Source of the DNA: Acanthaster planci
Lineage: Eukaryota > Echinodermata > Asteroidea > Valvatida > Acanthasteridae
Assembly (NCBI RefSeq): GCF_001949145.1
Contig: NW_019091398.1
Location: 1,250,082 to 1,314,081 of the forward strand
DNA: 64,000 bases
Reading direction: 5' to 3'
Shown: piece after piece, positions 1 through 13,100 of the stretch
How positions within the stretch are numbered: the stretch's first letter is position 1
How the letters are laid out: the number at the start of each line of letters is the position of its first letter
Translations under genes and position numbers: made by a program
The notes under the pieces: generated by a model
What the model was told of the DNA's origin: nothing
Databases searched by the model: none
What the model saw: only the letters and a program-made list of their open reading frames with translations

Positions 1-720
1 TTAGGCTGTTGGTTCTTCCTGTTGGAAGCAAATTCACAATCTGTGTGGTAATCAACAAACGTACATTTTGTATTACTTATAGAGCCACATATCCAACAGC
101 GCCTCAATTCTGAATTCCTGGAACAGTGGCGCTTTTGGTGTGTCCATTTTGACAATGTATTTGCTCCCTTTACACACCAGGAATTAGTGCACCACGTAAT
201 TAATTCAGTCTTTGGAACAGACTCATCTATTTCATGTTGAAAAGAATGCCAGTCAATAAAATCACTTGGCAAATGATTCGGAGTTAACGTTATAGAATAT
301 TTTTTCAAGCTACTAAATACTTAAACAAACAGTGTCTGACTGACCTGTTCATTTAAATAGTATTTCCCCAATGTTATTACTTTCACTAAGTTGTATCACA
401 TCCCTGGCCATATTGTCTGAGTCAATCATTTTTGAAAAATGGTGCAATTTCGTTGTCAGACTCTTAATGTATGAGAAATCATCGAGTAGCATTCGACTTA
501 CCTTTTTTTGCACGGTCTATTTGAGAGAAAAATGCTTGCTTCCATCCTGAGCTAGGTTTGAGCTGAATGGGATGGGTCCTCATGCTGCTTCCAGGATGTC
601 CAGTGATCGCTATGTCGATGGCAGGTTGATTGGATGGCTGTGTGTGCAAGAAACGCTTGTCTTTTGCTGTTTGCCTCTTAAACCTAGGCCTAATCATGTT
701 AATTCCATATTGGGCCTACC
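1..720 (-). CDS. Unidentified Cys/His-rich protein, two or three 3' exons (gene runs off the left edge)
   Basis: I do not recognise this protein. Reading the minus strand, an open exon spans about 718 to 500. It has a plausible acceptor (GGTAG, near 719) and a strong donor AAAG|GTAAGT at about 499. It encodes a basic stretch ending SGWKQAFFSQIDRAKKGK. A second open stretch runs from about 330 to the window edge with no stop. It contains a Cys/His-rich region with the spaced motifs ITWCTNSWC, KRHC, RRCWICGS and TDCEF, which looks like a zinc-binding module. A short third exon between them (about 465-380) is possible but its borders are unclear. The plus-strand frame at 572-919 is antisense to the first exon and I treat it as a shadow. 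Exon status rests on splice signals and protein-like composition only. Confidence 0.4.
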
Positions 721-2305
721 ACAAGGCCAAAAAACACTTTTCACACAAAGTCAATGCCAATGTCCTGATTGGCAAGAAGAAGTTGATTTAGAATCTGATG
801 TCGAGTGGCCTTACGGAAGTGCCATGCAGTTTACTTCAAGCTGCTCCAAACATGGCAGTGTGACAAGCTCTAGCCTTGCTCAGCCAGCTGGGGCCTATAG
901 GCCTAGCCTATTTAACTGACACAGTTGGAACTTACATTGTATTCCAATAAAAATTCGTGCTGCATGAAAAAAGTTATGTAGTCATTTATTTTTGCACCAG
1001 GAATTGCAATAAATACGAAAAATTGAATTAGCTTGTGAATAAGCTCAAAAATATTTCACATCACTGTAATTATAAATTCATCAGAGATGTTCCCGTGACC
1101 CAATGTTCAACAGTGTTATGAGTGTCGTTCCATGCATGAAATTGAGACAGGAATAAAGTGTCCATGTTATATGTGAAATTTCTTTCTAATCCTATATATT
1201 TGCAATCAGGGATTTTTATGTAATAGCAATAAGAAATATCTCCCGTATGCCAAGAAATATTTAAAATTCAGTATTTGTAAACCAAACTGGAGCTATTTGA
1301 AGCTACCATATACATATTGTTCTCCCTACTGTTTTTGGAATCCTCAGAATTTAGATTCCATATGTCTGTGTTAAGTGCACCTGCCAGTGTGCACGAGTGC
1401 ATATATGGTTGAAAGATGTGGCCTGTTAAAGTTTCATGCTCCTTATGAGTGTTGCAAGTTGCAGTCTGCTGTCATGGGCTGTTGGTCCTCAACATTGTGG
1501 CTTCCCTTCGCACATTGCTCAAGTCCATGTGAGCCACCAATTTAGGGGATGGTGTAAGTGATGCTCACACAACCTAAAGAGTGAGATTCAACAAAGTATG
1601 AGTGAATAAAAGCCCGCTTGAATGGGGGTCCAAACCCAACTTTCTTTTTCACAAACAAGAACGTATTGTACTTGCAAAGTTTTTTTTCGTTTCAAATGCC
1701 AGTTTTGAAGGTGTGGCAACATTCTGAACTGTTACAATCCAAGGGTCACCAAAAGACCATATTCCAATAAGTGTGATGGAACGTACATAATTAAGGTCAT
1801 TCAAAAGATGTTAATTAACACAGTAACATCTTATTCATAATTTACAGAAAAATATTAAACTTTGCTAAAATGGTTCTATAACTACTCTCAAAAAATAAAT
1901 AAAAAATAATAGGGTTCGTAACTGCTTGGTTGGATGGGCCCAATTTGATGACATGAACCTAAGATATGGCATCTGGCCAAGAATTACTTTTGAACAAGAG
2001 TTAAAATCTGACTTTATTGCTTTTGAATAGTTACAGCATGCATAAAATTCTGGTTACTACTCAAGAAACGTTTACAGAGGGGTTTAACATGAGGGGTTTA
2101 CACGTGAACATCAACAGAAAAGCATGCATTGCAGTGCAATATGGAAAAAAAATACATCCATACATGGAGCCAGACGCAAAAAAAATGAGAGCACAGAAAA
2201 AATGAAAACTGTTAAATTTACAATTTAAGAAATCAAATTTCAAATATTTAACACAGGAAAACTCTGGTCAACAACCAACTCAACCAACCATCTCAATGTA
2301 CTTAC
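721..2305. other. No gene recognised
   Basis: AT-rich DNA with only short, stop-interrupted frames on both strands. It is probably an intron or intergenic. No RNA gene or clear repeat boundary is seen. Confidence 0.4.
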
Positions 2306-2802
2306 CAGGACCAGGATTATTAACTGATGCAGAAATTCAGCGGGTAGGCTACGGTGGCACCTGCTCATTCCACAAAACGGATAAAGAGAATTATTGTGAA
2401 GTGAAAAAGAATACTGCACCAGACCACAAGCAAACCAAGTCATTTTTTTCCTATTAATCTTTTACATTGTTTGTAGTTTTTATTAATTAGGGCCTATGTT
2501 AATATTACCGCCACACTCTTTGGCACTAAAATGACTTCTGCATGATAAGCTGAGGATGTTTCAACTAAGCCGAAGAAGAAATAAGACTTCGGTCTTGAAA
2601 CCCAAATGTACTGATATTCAAATTGTATGAACTCACCACAAAACAATGCTATCTTCAGATCTTGACAATTCTTAACTAGGCCTACATGGTTGCCTCCATT
2701 CTCGTTGCTTGTGTTCAGTTCCGTCTCGTCTTTTTGCTTTTTAATTTTTTTGGGGGGGGGGTTGGATCTGGCCTCTTCGTGACACCATAGAAACTCAACC
2801 AA
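2306..2802 (-). CDS. Candidate upstream exons of the same or another minus-strand gene
   Basis: Two minus-strand stretches look like exons. The first, about 2802-2637, begins after a possible acceptor CAAATAG and encodes VEFLWCHEEARSN. It continues with the lysine-rich stretch PPPKKIKKQKDETELN, and ends at an excellent donor TGTG|GTGAGT. The second, 2360-2306, lies between a T-rich acceptor ending GAGCAG and a donor CCTG|GTAAGT, and encodes CHRSLPAEFLHQLIILVL. The two do not join directly in phase, so at least one border is wrong or another exon lies between them. They could be the 5' part of the gene whose exons lie at 1-720. No family is recognised. Confidence 0.22.
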
Positions 2803-5283
2803 CTATTTGTGTCTTTAGGGCACTGCTTCCAACAACTGTACAATTATTACATAGAAATTTTATGCCATTTTGAGGAGGAAAGATCAACACTATGCACGCA
2901 GCGCCGTTCAACATACGGACGACAGAGACAGGAGGTGTCTGAGCCGGTAACTTCGGCACTTCCGGTTGACGCAAGATCGACGTGCGCCCGCTGGACACAG
3001 TTGGCAGTCCATTGTTTATTTGTTTTTTCCCTCCAGGTCTATGATTAGACCTAGGGTTGGGCTACAGACCTCACAAAATGAAATTAGCTTAGGCCTATAA
3101 TTATGATGACTGACAGCTTGCCATGGTAGGTTTTTCCAAAATTACATCCTGAAAACATCGTATGGCTTTGCAATGGGCTGGACCACGGTTCGTTCCTTTT
3201 TGAATTTGCCTTTGTTTTATTGTACTCATCACGGGGGTGGGTTACGTCTGTCCAAGAGCATTTGGGTCATTCCGTAAATGCGGGATCCCAAATTGTGTCA
3301 TTTTTGTATCCCTGTTACACTTGACCTGTGTAATTTTACATGGAAGTATTACTAAAATTTACTAAAATTGATTTCAAGCTATTTTTATTTTTGGTAAGTG
3401 GCATGCATTAATTCATCGCTCTTGGAAATTACAGAGTGTGTTGAACTTACCAAATCATGTAAGATGTGACAGGGGTACAAAACAAAATGGACCCCGAATT
3501 GATAGAAAGACCCATAAGCTTAGACTAGAAAAAGTGTCATGAGGCGAATTTCTCTTTTAAAAATCTGGCCCTCTCTGCGACCAGGATTCCAATGTTAATC
3601 TATACCCCAGGGAAGCTAGGCGTCGTTATCTACTATCAAATACGCCATCCATCAACACTCTGCGTGTGGCTAGTCCGACCTCCTGCCTGATCTACTTTTC
3701 CAGAAGCCCCACGTGCCACCAACGTGTGGACTGTCTTATTTCATCCGTACACACAGGCCGACTTCGGTCGGCTTTTCCCGTATGTTCACGAATAGCTCGG
3801 TTTGTTGTTCGTGGGGCGGCCGCTCGAACGCCGGGAACAAGCAATCGGTTATTGATGGTAGGTAATGATAAGCAACATGGCGGCGTCCATGTAGGCTACG
3901 TAATTCGAGAGTTGATGTTTGGACAGGCTAAATTCTTTTCTATATAAACAGGAACATTCATTTCTGTGTTACGGAAAATAATCAATGTTAATTTGGCAAA
4001 ACCTTCCATTGTCTACGGCTTTGGAAGCCATCTCTCTACTTTTTAAAGCTGTTCAAAAATCAAAATCTCACGAGTTTTTCTGTGTGTTCCTGTAAAACCC
4101 TGACGCGGAGGTGGTGTGATCCTGTTCCGGGAACAGTGTTCTTGAGTTGTGTTCCCGTCGTTCGAGCGCGAGAACAAGAAACCCGTGTCAAGAACAGGCC
4201 GCCCGAACTCGACCACAGTCGAACATTGTGCATGGTGTGTCTGCACTATGTTTGGGCGTACATTCACTGCACAGCAATGCACAGTACCGTACATTGAGTA
4301 CGTGTACACGGTACTGGTACCGAAAGCGATATATTTTTATGTATCTTACTGGCGAAACTCGACTAGAAAAATTCGATAATCGTGGCTTTAATTAAAGGAT
4401 TATATTAAAGGAAGTTTCCATTGAGTTTGAAGTGTAGTGTCCTCTCATAGAAAAGTGCATTTTGATTGAATGGAATGAATTGAAAAACAAAAGACGCAAA
4501 AAAGCTAGAAGGCTGCCTAATGAAGGCCTTTTTTATAAGCTGGTGCACAGATTGTAAAGAACAAATTTTGAGGACAAAGAATAGTATTTTTATACCGGTA
4601 AATAATTTTTCGGTGGATCCTAGACTTTTACAAATAAAAATCTATTTTTCCATTTCGAATTTGAAAGGTCGACTGATCTGAGTGCCAACTTAAAAAAAAC
4701 CCACTTTCCCTTAGCCTACGACCAATCACGCTGCCCCTGGTTCCTCGTTATGTACGGCACCCAATACTAGACGGAAGTATCGTGGATGAGTTTAAAGTAT
4801 GCCCTCCCGATGATCACAATGTGAGCAAATTTGGTCAAAAGGGGTTATTTTGAACCTACGGATAAGTGTCTGCAGACTTAAAGATTAGGCCTCTGATAAT
4901 GCACGTCGGTGCACGGGAATGAATATAAAATAAAACTTAGGCCTTTTGAAACAAAATTGATTGTTTTGTTTGTGGACTTTACAGGTTGTCTGTGGGTGAT
5001 TACACAGCAGCTCAAATGGTAATAGAATTAAAAAGAGTATTGATTTATAGCGCTACAAGTGAAATAGGATACCAAAATTTCTCAATATCGTTTGTGTCCA
5101 CCAACTTGTAAAAATTCACAAAGGCACTTATAATGTGTATGAAATAGACCATGGAGGAATGCTTTTCTTTCTCCATGCCTAAAAGACATTCTGGTGTAAT
5201 CTCTACAGAAATAATTTTGTTGAAAAAGCCTTCTGACAGCGAAAGTTAGTGCATACCTTTATCTGCGTTGTCAATTATGGCGC
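2803..5283. other. Gene-free stretch with two CpG-richer patches
   Basis: No convincing exon is seen. Two patches, about 2895-3000 and 3700-4260, are richer in G+C and CpG than the surroundings and could be promoter or first-exon DNA of the minus-strand gene to the left. The second patch contains the small hairpin GCCGACTTCGGTCGGC and scattered CGTTCGAGCG-like words. Frames in this patch (3666-3947, 4043-4395) overlap on both strands and resemble nothing I know. Confidence 0.35.
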
Positions 5284-6430
5284 AGGGCAAAGTTTAGTGC
5301 TCACTTTGATCCACTCTCCCAATATAAGGGGCAGAATTCCGACAACGAAGATTTGCGTATACTATGATCCGCCCTCCCAATAACGGGGCTGAATTCCGAC
5401 GACGACGTTTAGTGTGTACAATGATCCGCCCTCCCAATAAGGGGGAAGAATTCNNNNNNNNNNNNNNNNNNNNNNNNNNNNNNNNNNNNNNNNNNNNNNN
5501 NNNNNNNNNNNNNNNNNNNNNNNNNNNNNNNNNNNNNNNNNNNNNNNNNNNNNNNNNNNNNNNNNNNNNNNNNNNNNNNNNNNNNNNNNNNNNNNNNNNN
5601 NNNNNNNNNNNNNNNNNNNNNNNNNNNNNNNNNNNNNNNNNNNNNNNNNNNNNNNNNNNNNNNNNNNNNNNNNNNNNNNNNNNNNNNNNNNNNNNNNNNN
5701 NNNNNNNNNNNNNNNNNNNNNNNNNNNNNNNNNNNNNNNNNNNNNNNNNNNNNNNNNNNNNNNNNNNNNNNNNNNNNNNNNNNNNNNNNNNNNNNNNNNN
5801 NNNNNNNNNNNNNNNNNNNNNNNNNNNNNNNNNNNNNNNNNNNNNNNNNNNNNNNNNNNNNNNNNNNNNNNNNNNNNNNNNNNNNNNNNNNNNNNNNNNN
5901 NNNNNNNNNNNNNNNNNNNNNNNNNNNNNNNNNNNNNNNNNNNNNNNNNNNNNNNNNNNNNNNNNNNNNNNNNNNNNNNNNNNNNNNNNNNNNNNNNNNN
6001 NNNNNNNNNNNNNNNNNNNNNNNNNNNNNNNNNNNNNNNNNNNNNNNNNNNNNNNNNNNNNNNNNNNNNNNNNNNNNNNNNNNNNNNNNNNNNNNNNNNN
6101 NNNNNNNNNNNNNNNNNNNNNNNNNNNNNNNNNNNNNNNNNNNNNNNNNNNNNNNNNNNNNNNNNNNNNNNNNNNNNNNNNNNNNNNNNNNNNNNNNNNN
6201 NNNNNNNNNNNNNNNNNNNNNNNNNNNNNNNNNNNNNNNNNNNNNNNNNNNNNNNNNNNNNNNNNNNNNNNNNNNNNNNNNNNNNNNNNNNNNNNNNNNN
6301 NNNNNNNNNNNNNNNNNNNNNNNNNNNNNNNNNNNNNNNNNNNNNNNNNNNNNNNNNNNNNNNNGACAAGGAAGTTTAGTGCGTACAATGATCCGCCCTC
6401 CCAATAAAGGGGGGGGGCAGAATTCCAAAG
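5284..6430. repeat. Tandem satellite, ~57-58-bp period, interrupted by an assembly gap
   Basis: Three consecutive copies precede the gap and one follows it. Each carries GATCCGCCCTCCCAATAA, then a G-run, then CAGAATTCCGACGACGA and TTTAGTGYGTACAAT. The GATCC words fall at 5308, 5366 and 5423, so the period is 57-58 bp. The array enters the gap at 5453 and resumes at 6365, so the missing bases are very probably more copies. The copies read as short peptides in several frames, but these are repeat artefacts. Confidence 0.9.
5454..6364. other. Assembly gap (911 N)
   Basis: A run of N flanked on both sides by the same tandem satellite, so the gap was most likely caused by the repeat. Its true length is unknown. 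Confidence 0.97.
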
Positions 6431-7169
6431 ACGAAACTGTACTTTGACCCTTCATTTACGTACCCAATGTATTTGGGAACGTCAGCGCCATCTACGTCCG
6501 CGTGAAAATATAGTCCGACTTTAACTTCGTGATCAATTACCTATGACTATGAAATTCATGGAGGATTTGCAAACGATTTAAGTCAGAATGTGAACACAGG
6601 CAATTAAGCATCAATTTTTCGTATACTTCAGTTTCATTTTATGATATATCACGTGAAACACCTTCCATGGCATAGAATTATTTATTCATGCACTTGCAAC
6701 TCGGCTTTCACGCATGCGTGCTGAGTAAGCTCTGGCCCACACAAACGACTCCACAACTCAAAGATTTAACGTAATTCGGGCGTTTGTGCACCGATTTGAC
6801 CGATCAAAAGGGGAAAATGTGGTTTCTGACAAAATAAAAACCAAGTGCAACATTCTACGAATATTTTCAGTAGAGAAATGTAACTCGCATTATGGAGCAC
6901 CAATTTAAAACTTTTTAACGTTTAATTGAAAAAATACAAAATGAATGCATTCATTCTCCAGTTTTTGCTGAAATGTGAAAATTTTACGTTAATTATGAAG
7001 GTTTTTTTATGTAGGCCTAAAAATTGTGTTTGCCTAATTGCCACAATTATAATGTTAAACATTGAATTACATATTATCACAATTTAACATCTTTTCATTA
7101 TAGATATTACATAGTGCCAATTTTTAACACCTACCTTTCCCCCCAAAAAAACACAGCTGTGAATGAACC
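6431..7169. other. Upstream region of the zinc transporter
   Basis: AT-rich with no gene. Just before the start codon a C-rich tract followed by ACACAG (about 7139-7156) looks like a splice acceptor, so the transporter may have a non-coding first exon further left. I saw no metal-response element, but this was read by eye. Confidence 0.35.
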
Positions 7170-10100
7170 ATGGGAGGCAGTAAGCGCAGAGACGAAATGT
7201 TGATCGCCTCGAATGCTGAGGACGAGAACGGCTACGGAAGCGTGGACAACGCTAACGACACACAAAGACACCTGGTGAGACATCAGGTGCTTCAGCGGGC
7301 CAGGAACCGTCTACTCGTTGCTGCTATCTTGAGCCTTGTGGTCATGATCGCTGAGATAGGAGGCGAGTGGAGCATCGTATTTCATATATCTTTCAACTCA
7401 TTTATTGCTTTGAATAATGACAGTTCAATTTCAACAGGAGGTGCTCACTATAGAAACTCTTGAGTTCCGATTGACCTGGACCCGGGCCCCGTTGGGACAG
7501 ACTTTTTTGTTGATAAAAGAATGACTCTATTTTGGATCATTTTGACCTTATCTTGAATTATTTTGACTCATTTCAGGGTCATTTTGGGTAACTTGTGATC
7601 TGGAAACGGTTCAAAATGACCTAGAAGAGTATCATTCTTTGACCCCCAAACGGGTTAGTCCCCTCCCCTGAGTTTTCAGAGTGTAGGAGGTTTAGACAAA
7701 CTCTCAGGTAAACATTTAATCTAAACGTGCATTTAAATTTGCCACATTTTAGCGAAGGGCTAAACCTGGATTGTTCAAAACTTGAGCTGTCCTAACTCCA
7801 TCTTAATTTTGTCACAATTTCCCTTTCAGTTCTTACAGCCAACCATCCAAATTGTTGTTCATTGTGAAAATGTCGAATAGACTTCAGAAGTGATAACGCC
7901 ACACATTGTTTACATGTGCGCTTTTCTATGTTGCTCTCTTTCTTTCAAGATTGGTTCTCTGCTGGAGTCAGTCATGATAAGCGTTGCCATGGCAACCGTG
8001 CAGACTGACACTTGTACAGTGTGCCTCTTATGGGGTTATAGTGTTCCATGAGAAAACTGAAATTTGACTATAAAATGTAATGACATAGAAAAATGTTATT
8101 AAACTAAGTCCTCCCGTATATTCATGCTGTTTCCTCGAATCACTGCTGAGTATTAAAAAAAAAGAAGGATAAAAAATATAGGCTACTTGACCCTCTTTAG
8201 CATAAAACGAGGAATGAGAATATTCCATTTTCAATTTTCCGCGGGGTGTAGGTAATTTTAGGAGGGGCTGTGGTGGCATTTTAAAAATACAGGAACGTAC
8301 CACTTTAAGTAGTGTTTTGAATTGGATACAAGTTCTCTAGTTCGTAGCTAACGCAGAATACATTATTCTCTAGTCTAAGATTTTCTTCACACGTGTATGT
8401 ACGTACTTACTCACAGGAGTGTACCATTTTAAGTAGGGTTTTGGAGTTGAGTTCTCATTATTTACTGATGACGTACGCGTAAGATTTCCTTCACGCGTGC
8501 ATGTAATTACGCGTGTATATAGACCTACGGTACGGTACCGTACGCAAGTGGCCTATATAAAGTAAGAACATTTGTACATACAGTATATACTTACAGTATG
8601 TATACACCTATTTAATGGAATACCACAAAAACCAACAATAGTGCGTTTTTTACATTGAACCAGGAAATTCCTATGATGGTACACAATGACCTTTACTTTG
8701 AAATTATGGCACAACAGGATAAAATGAAAAATAATAGACGATGAGTCAGGTTGCTTGATGTCATGGAAAAATATAGACTCGCCCACCAGCAGATCCTAAG
8801 GTAATTAAGGAGTAGGAAGCGATAATCCCTAGACAAAGGGACGTACGTGCCGCCTGGTAATGAGAGGGATAATCCTAAGACAAAGGGTGAACTGTGTCGG
8901 CGGACTATTGTGTTAATGATTACATTGTGTACGTTGGAAGCGAGCGTTGGTACTAGGAGAGAGGGCGCCCACGTGCTAACGGTCTTGCGTTTAGCTTACT
9001 ATCGCTACCAAGATTTGATCGATACGGAAAGAAGACTCTGTTGTCCCTAGCTGAATTTTTACTCCTTTGAACTAGAGTGTTGTACGTCGGTTACCTTGTA
9101 CATGTATATGGTTTGGGCTCTGGCAGAATTTTTCAAATTCTTTGAACGGATATTTTACGGCGGTTTAATACCCTGCACATGTATGCGTTTTACAAATTCA
9201 GTCAGAGCGGAGCATTACTGTTGTTCTTTATTGTGGAACCTAAATGTAAAATACAGCTTTATATAAAATTAAGAATTCTAGCCTTGGGGGCAGCATGACG
9301 TCAGTTGGGGATTTTGAAGACGTAGCAAGGAAGTAAATTTATTCGTTGTGCTGTGGAATATTGTGTAGAAGCTCCAGCCGATATCCGACCTGAGAATTAT
9401 TATTCGATAGTCATACCGATAAGTATAACACAAAACAAATTCAGTGGACTTCACATATTGGTTTCTGGTAGGTTTGTACTGGTGCCGTTTTATTTCCCGT
9501 TGTTCATCATTGATTTTTCTCCAATAATTATCTTGGTAATTTTAAGAATTACTAAAAGGGTGATTACCGGAAGTTTGTTAACTTTGAAATCAGAGGCATT
9601 ACATGTACTCATTCTTTTTGGAACCATTTGTCTCTATCTACACGATGTTATCTTTTAGGCATGCTCCTCTTCGTCATGAAACAGTCCGGCAAATTGTTCA
9701 GCATGTTTAGGCAAAACTCTTTTCAAGGTTTTGTTGACGTTCATGCCTTTATCAAGCTTTCCGTCGAGATCATCCACAATGTCCTTGCATTTCCCTCAAA
9801 TGCAGGTAACTTGACAGGAACTCCTTATAGTTGTCGAAAAAGTCTCGTTCGACTGCCCAGAGGGTCTTTCTGTTTGCCTTCTGCATGGCTTGATCTTCAT
9901 CCATGCCTTCACTGACGTACTTGTCCTATTTTTCATCCCTCATCTCCCTATGTGTTTCCCTAGCTTCAGCCAGCCAATCTTGGTAGGCGGCATTGTCTTC
10001 CAAATCTGAACTGTCTTCGTCCGAGGTTTCGTCATCGACTTCCTCAACAGAATCCGAGTTTTTCGTCAACTTCATTCATGTCTGATTCCTCCTCAACATG

Positions 10101-13100
10101 GATTTTTCATGTGCCTCTCTAGATTAAACTTCCGTCCGAAGCATTTGATACACTGGTGACAAGCATAGGGCTTGGATGTAAAAATACCATTCATGTTGAC
10201 CCTGCGAAGGATGACCTTTAAATGACACGAAACAAAAGAAATCGTTCCATATATCTTAAATATACACGTATTTACTGCTTCTGATTTGCACATTTCAGTG
10301 TCTATTTTTTCATTGTTTCATTGTTCAAATTGGTCTTTTTATTGCCCAAACTGCTCTTTGTACTACTCTTTTACTCATTTTATTACTCTTTTACTCTTTT
10401 TATTGTTCAAATTGTTCTTTTTATCGTTCAAATTGATTTTTATGGTCTAAATTGATCTTTTCATTGTTAAAATATACTTTTTTCCTTGCTCAAACTGATC
10501 TTCTATTTTTATTGTTCACAATGATTTTGTATTTTTCAGTTGGTCTTTTTATTGTATAAATTGGTCTTTTTAATGTATAAATTGCTGTTTTTATTGTTCA
10601 AATTGCTCCGTTTATTGCTGAAATTGTTCTTTTTATTGCTCTTTTCATTGTATAAAATGCTCTTTTTATAGTTTAAATTGGCCTTTTTATTGCAGGGGAA
10701 GTAAACGCCAAACCTACACAGTCCAATGAGATTACCTATGAGATTTTAAAACTCATTCTGTCTTCTAAGCAAACTTTGATGAGCTTTGTAAAAAGCCCAA
10801 GAGTATATTTGAACAATGAAAAGACCAATGTAGACCATAAAAAATCAATTTGAACGATTACAAGAACAAGTTGAACAATGAAAAGAGTAATAAAATAAGT
10901 AAAAGAGTAATACAAAGAGCAGTTTGGGCAATAAAAAGACCAATTTGAACAATGAAACAATGAAAAAATATCCAATCAAATTGGTATCCAATTCAAAACC
11001 CTACTTAAAATGGTACGTTCCTGTATTTTTAAAGTGCCACCACAGCCCCTCCAAAAACTACCTACACCCACGCGGAAAATTAAAAATGGAATATTCCCAT
11101 TCCTCGTTTTACGCTAATAAAGGTCACAGGGCCAAATCTGGCCTTCTGATTGGTCGAGAGGCCACAAAAAATTGGCAAAATATCCTGGTTAGACCCTGGG
11201 CACTACTAGAGCTGCAGATGTGATATTTAATAAATATTCTAATTTTGGGAAAATTATGATTTTGATTCCACGTGAAGGTTAACAGAGCGCCTGTAGAGTT
11301 GCCATAAGGTGATGAAAAACTCAAAAATTATTCGCTAAAATACAACTATCGATAAATGGTAGTCGCCATATGCATGCACGGAGAGATGTCTCTACCTCCA
11401 TATGCGTTGCATGGTTTTCAAGCTGTCTCTTTATCAGCCTTTTTTGTGTATTGGTGTTACGCTTGTGCCAGACACCGCAATGACAGAGTAATGTATTCCT
11501 TGCATCGATTAGGCAGAACAAAAGGCCGTATAGCGCCACGTAGCGGCGCAAGATGGCCAACTTAACCGTGAATACACGTAAAACGTTGTAATCGCATGGG
11601 CGCCATTTGAGCACGCGATACGCCTGCGCAATGCACATTAATGCCAAGGCGCAGGCGCCGCAGCAGGCACGTGCGCCTAGTGAGCCTGCGCCGAAGCATT
11701 ACCGTAGACTGCGCAAGCGTATCGCTTGCTCAGATGGCGCCCACGCTAATTACATCTTTTTGGCAGAGTCATCCATCTTGCGCCTTCGGCGCTATACAAT
11801 CTTTGGTCAGAACCATCCAGGAAAAATGCCATTATACTGTTCAAGCAACACTGTGACAGGTGCTTTGCAATAAACCACATTCCAGTCATCTTCAGGTGGA
11901 CACATCATACGTAAGGTCTCAAGCTGTACAAATAGAGGGGTCTTTTACCATATTAACGAAAGAATCCTTTCAAACCCCAAAATTATTTGTATCATGGAAG
12001 CACTGGAATGCAAAATGTGGACGTTATGCCAAAACACTTGTTTAACCAAGAATTAGGAGGAAATAGTAAATCACCCTTGTGATCCGATTGAGTTTGCGTA
12101 ATCAATACCTCCCTACTGAAAACCATGTCAAATATCAGGAAAATACAATTATTCGAAGCCGTGGCAAAAACCAGCTCCATCTCAGACCATGGCTCTAACT
12201 ATACACTTTACCCACAATGCTTTGCATCGACAGCCATACATGTGTCAGTCCGTTACCACCAGTCTGCTACCACAGATGTCAGTCTTTAATCGTAGATAAT
12301 TTGAATAATGACTAACAGATGTTTGATTTTGGGGGTTGTATTATAATTTTGTTGACTCATAAGTCCGAAAATCCAAAGAAGAAATTGCATCTAACTTATT
12401 CAAATGGGAAATGTTTGATATTTCAAATATCAAAATATGAAATACAATTTCAGCGAAATTCAATTTTTGATTTAAAGGCCAACTGCTTCACTTTTGGGAT
12501 CCTCGGCATTTAGAGAAATATTACAATTCAAAGGTTACAATTTACAAAAACAATTATCACAATGCACTTAAATAATGGGCGAAATATCACAATGCAGATT
12601 TTGCTTGCGTAACCAATAACCATTTTAAGTTAACTAAAACTAAAATAAAAAAAATTCTGAGACCGGACCAGCTTCAAAATGGCAGCCACCACGACCATTT
12701 AATAAGAAAAACAACGTTTCCTTTTTCTCTATCAGGAGGCTATCTGGCGGACAGTCTTGCAGTGGTAACGGACGCAGCGCACATGCTGGTGGACTTTCTA
12801 GGTTTCATCATAGCACTACTGGCCATCTGCTTAGCGAGGAAGCAGCCCAGTCAGAGACTTACACACGGCTGGCACCGCGCAGGTTGGTCATGTTTTCCAT
12901 GACGTCATTTTGTTTCCTATCTCAGCAAATTGCACTGTATTCTGAGCAAGAAAAAGGTTGTGTCTCTTCACTGGCCTACTCTTATTGTTTCACAGCAGAA
13001 CCAATGTAACCAGCTAGAAGTCAGTCAGTTACTGGTGAAAGCCTTTATTCTATCTAACACTTTTGGCTGAATTAAGGGATACTTTTTGTCTGATTAAGTT

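Noticed and set aside
572-919. Plus-strand open frame of 115 codons
   Set aside because: It lies opposite a minus-strand stretch with a strong splice donor and better protein-like composition, and shows no family marks.
5294-6455. Open frames of 335-364 codons on both strands across the N run
   Set aside because: They consist almost entirely of unknown bases plus satellite units.
8028-8303. Minus-strand frame sharing a peptide with the frame at 10924-11223
   Set aside because: The shared peptide (KLKMEYSHSSFYA) reflects a dispersed DNA repeat in opposite orientations, not a gene family.
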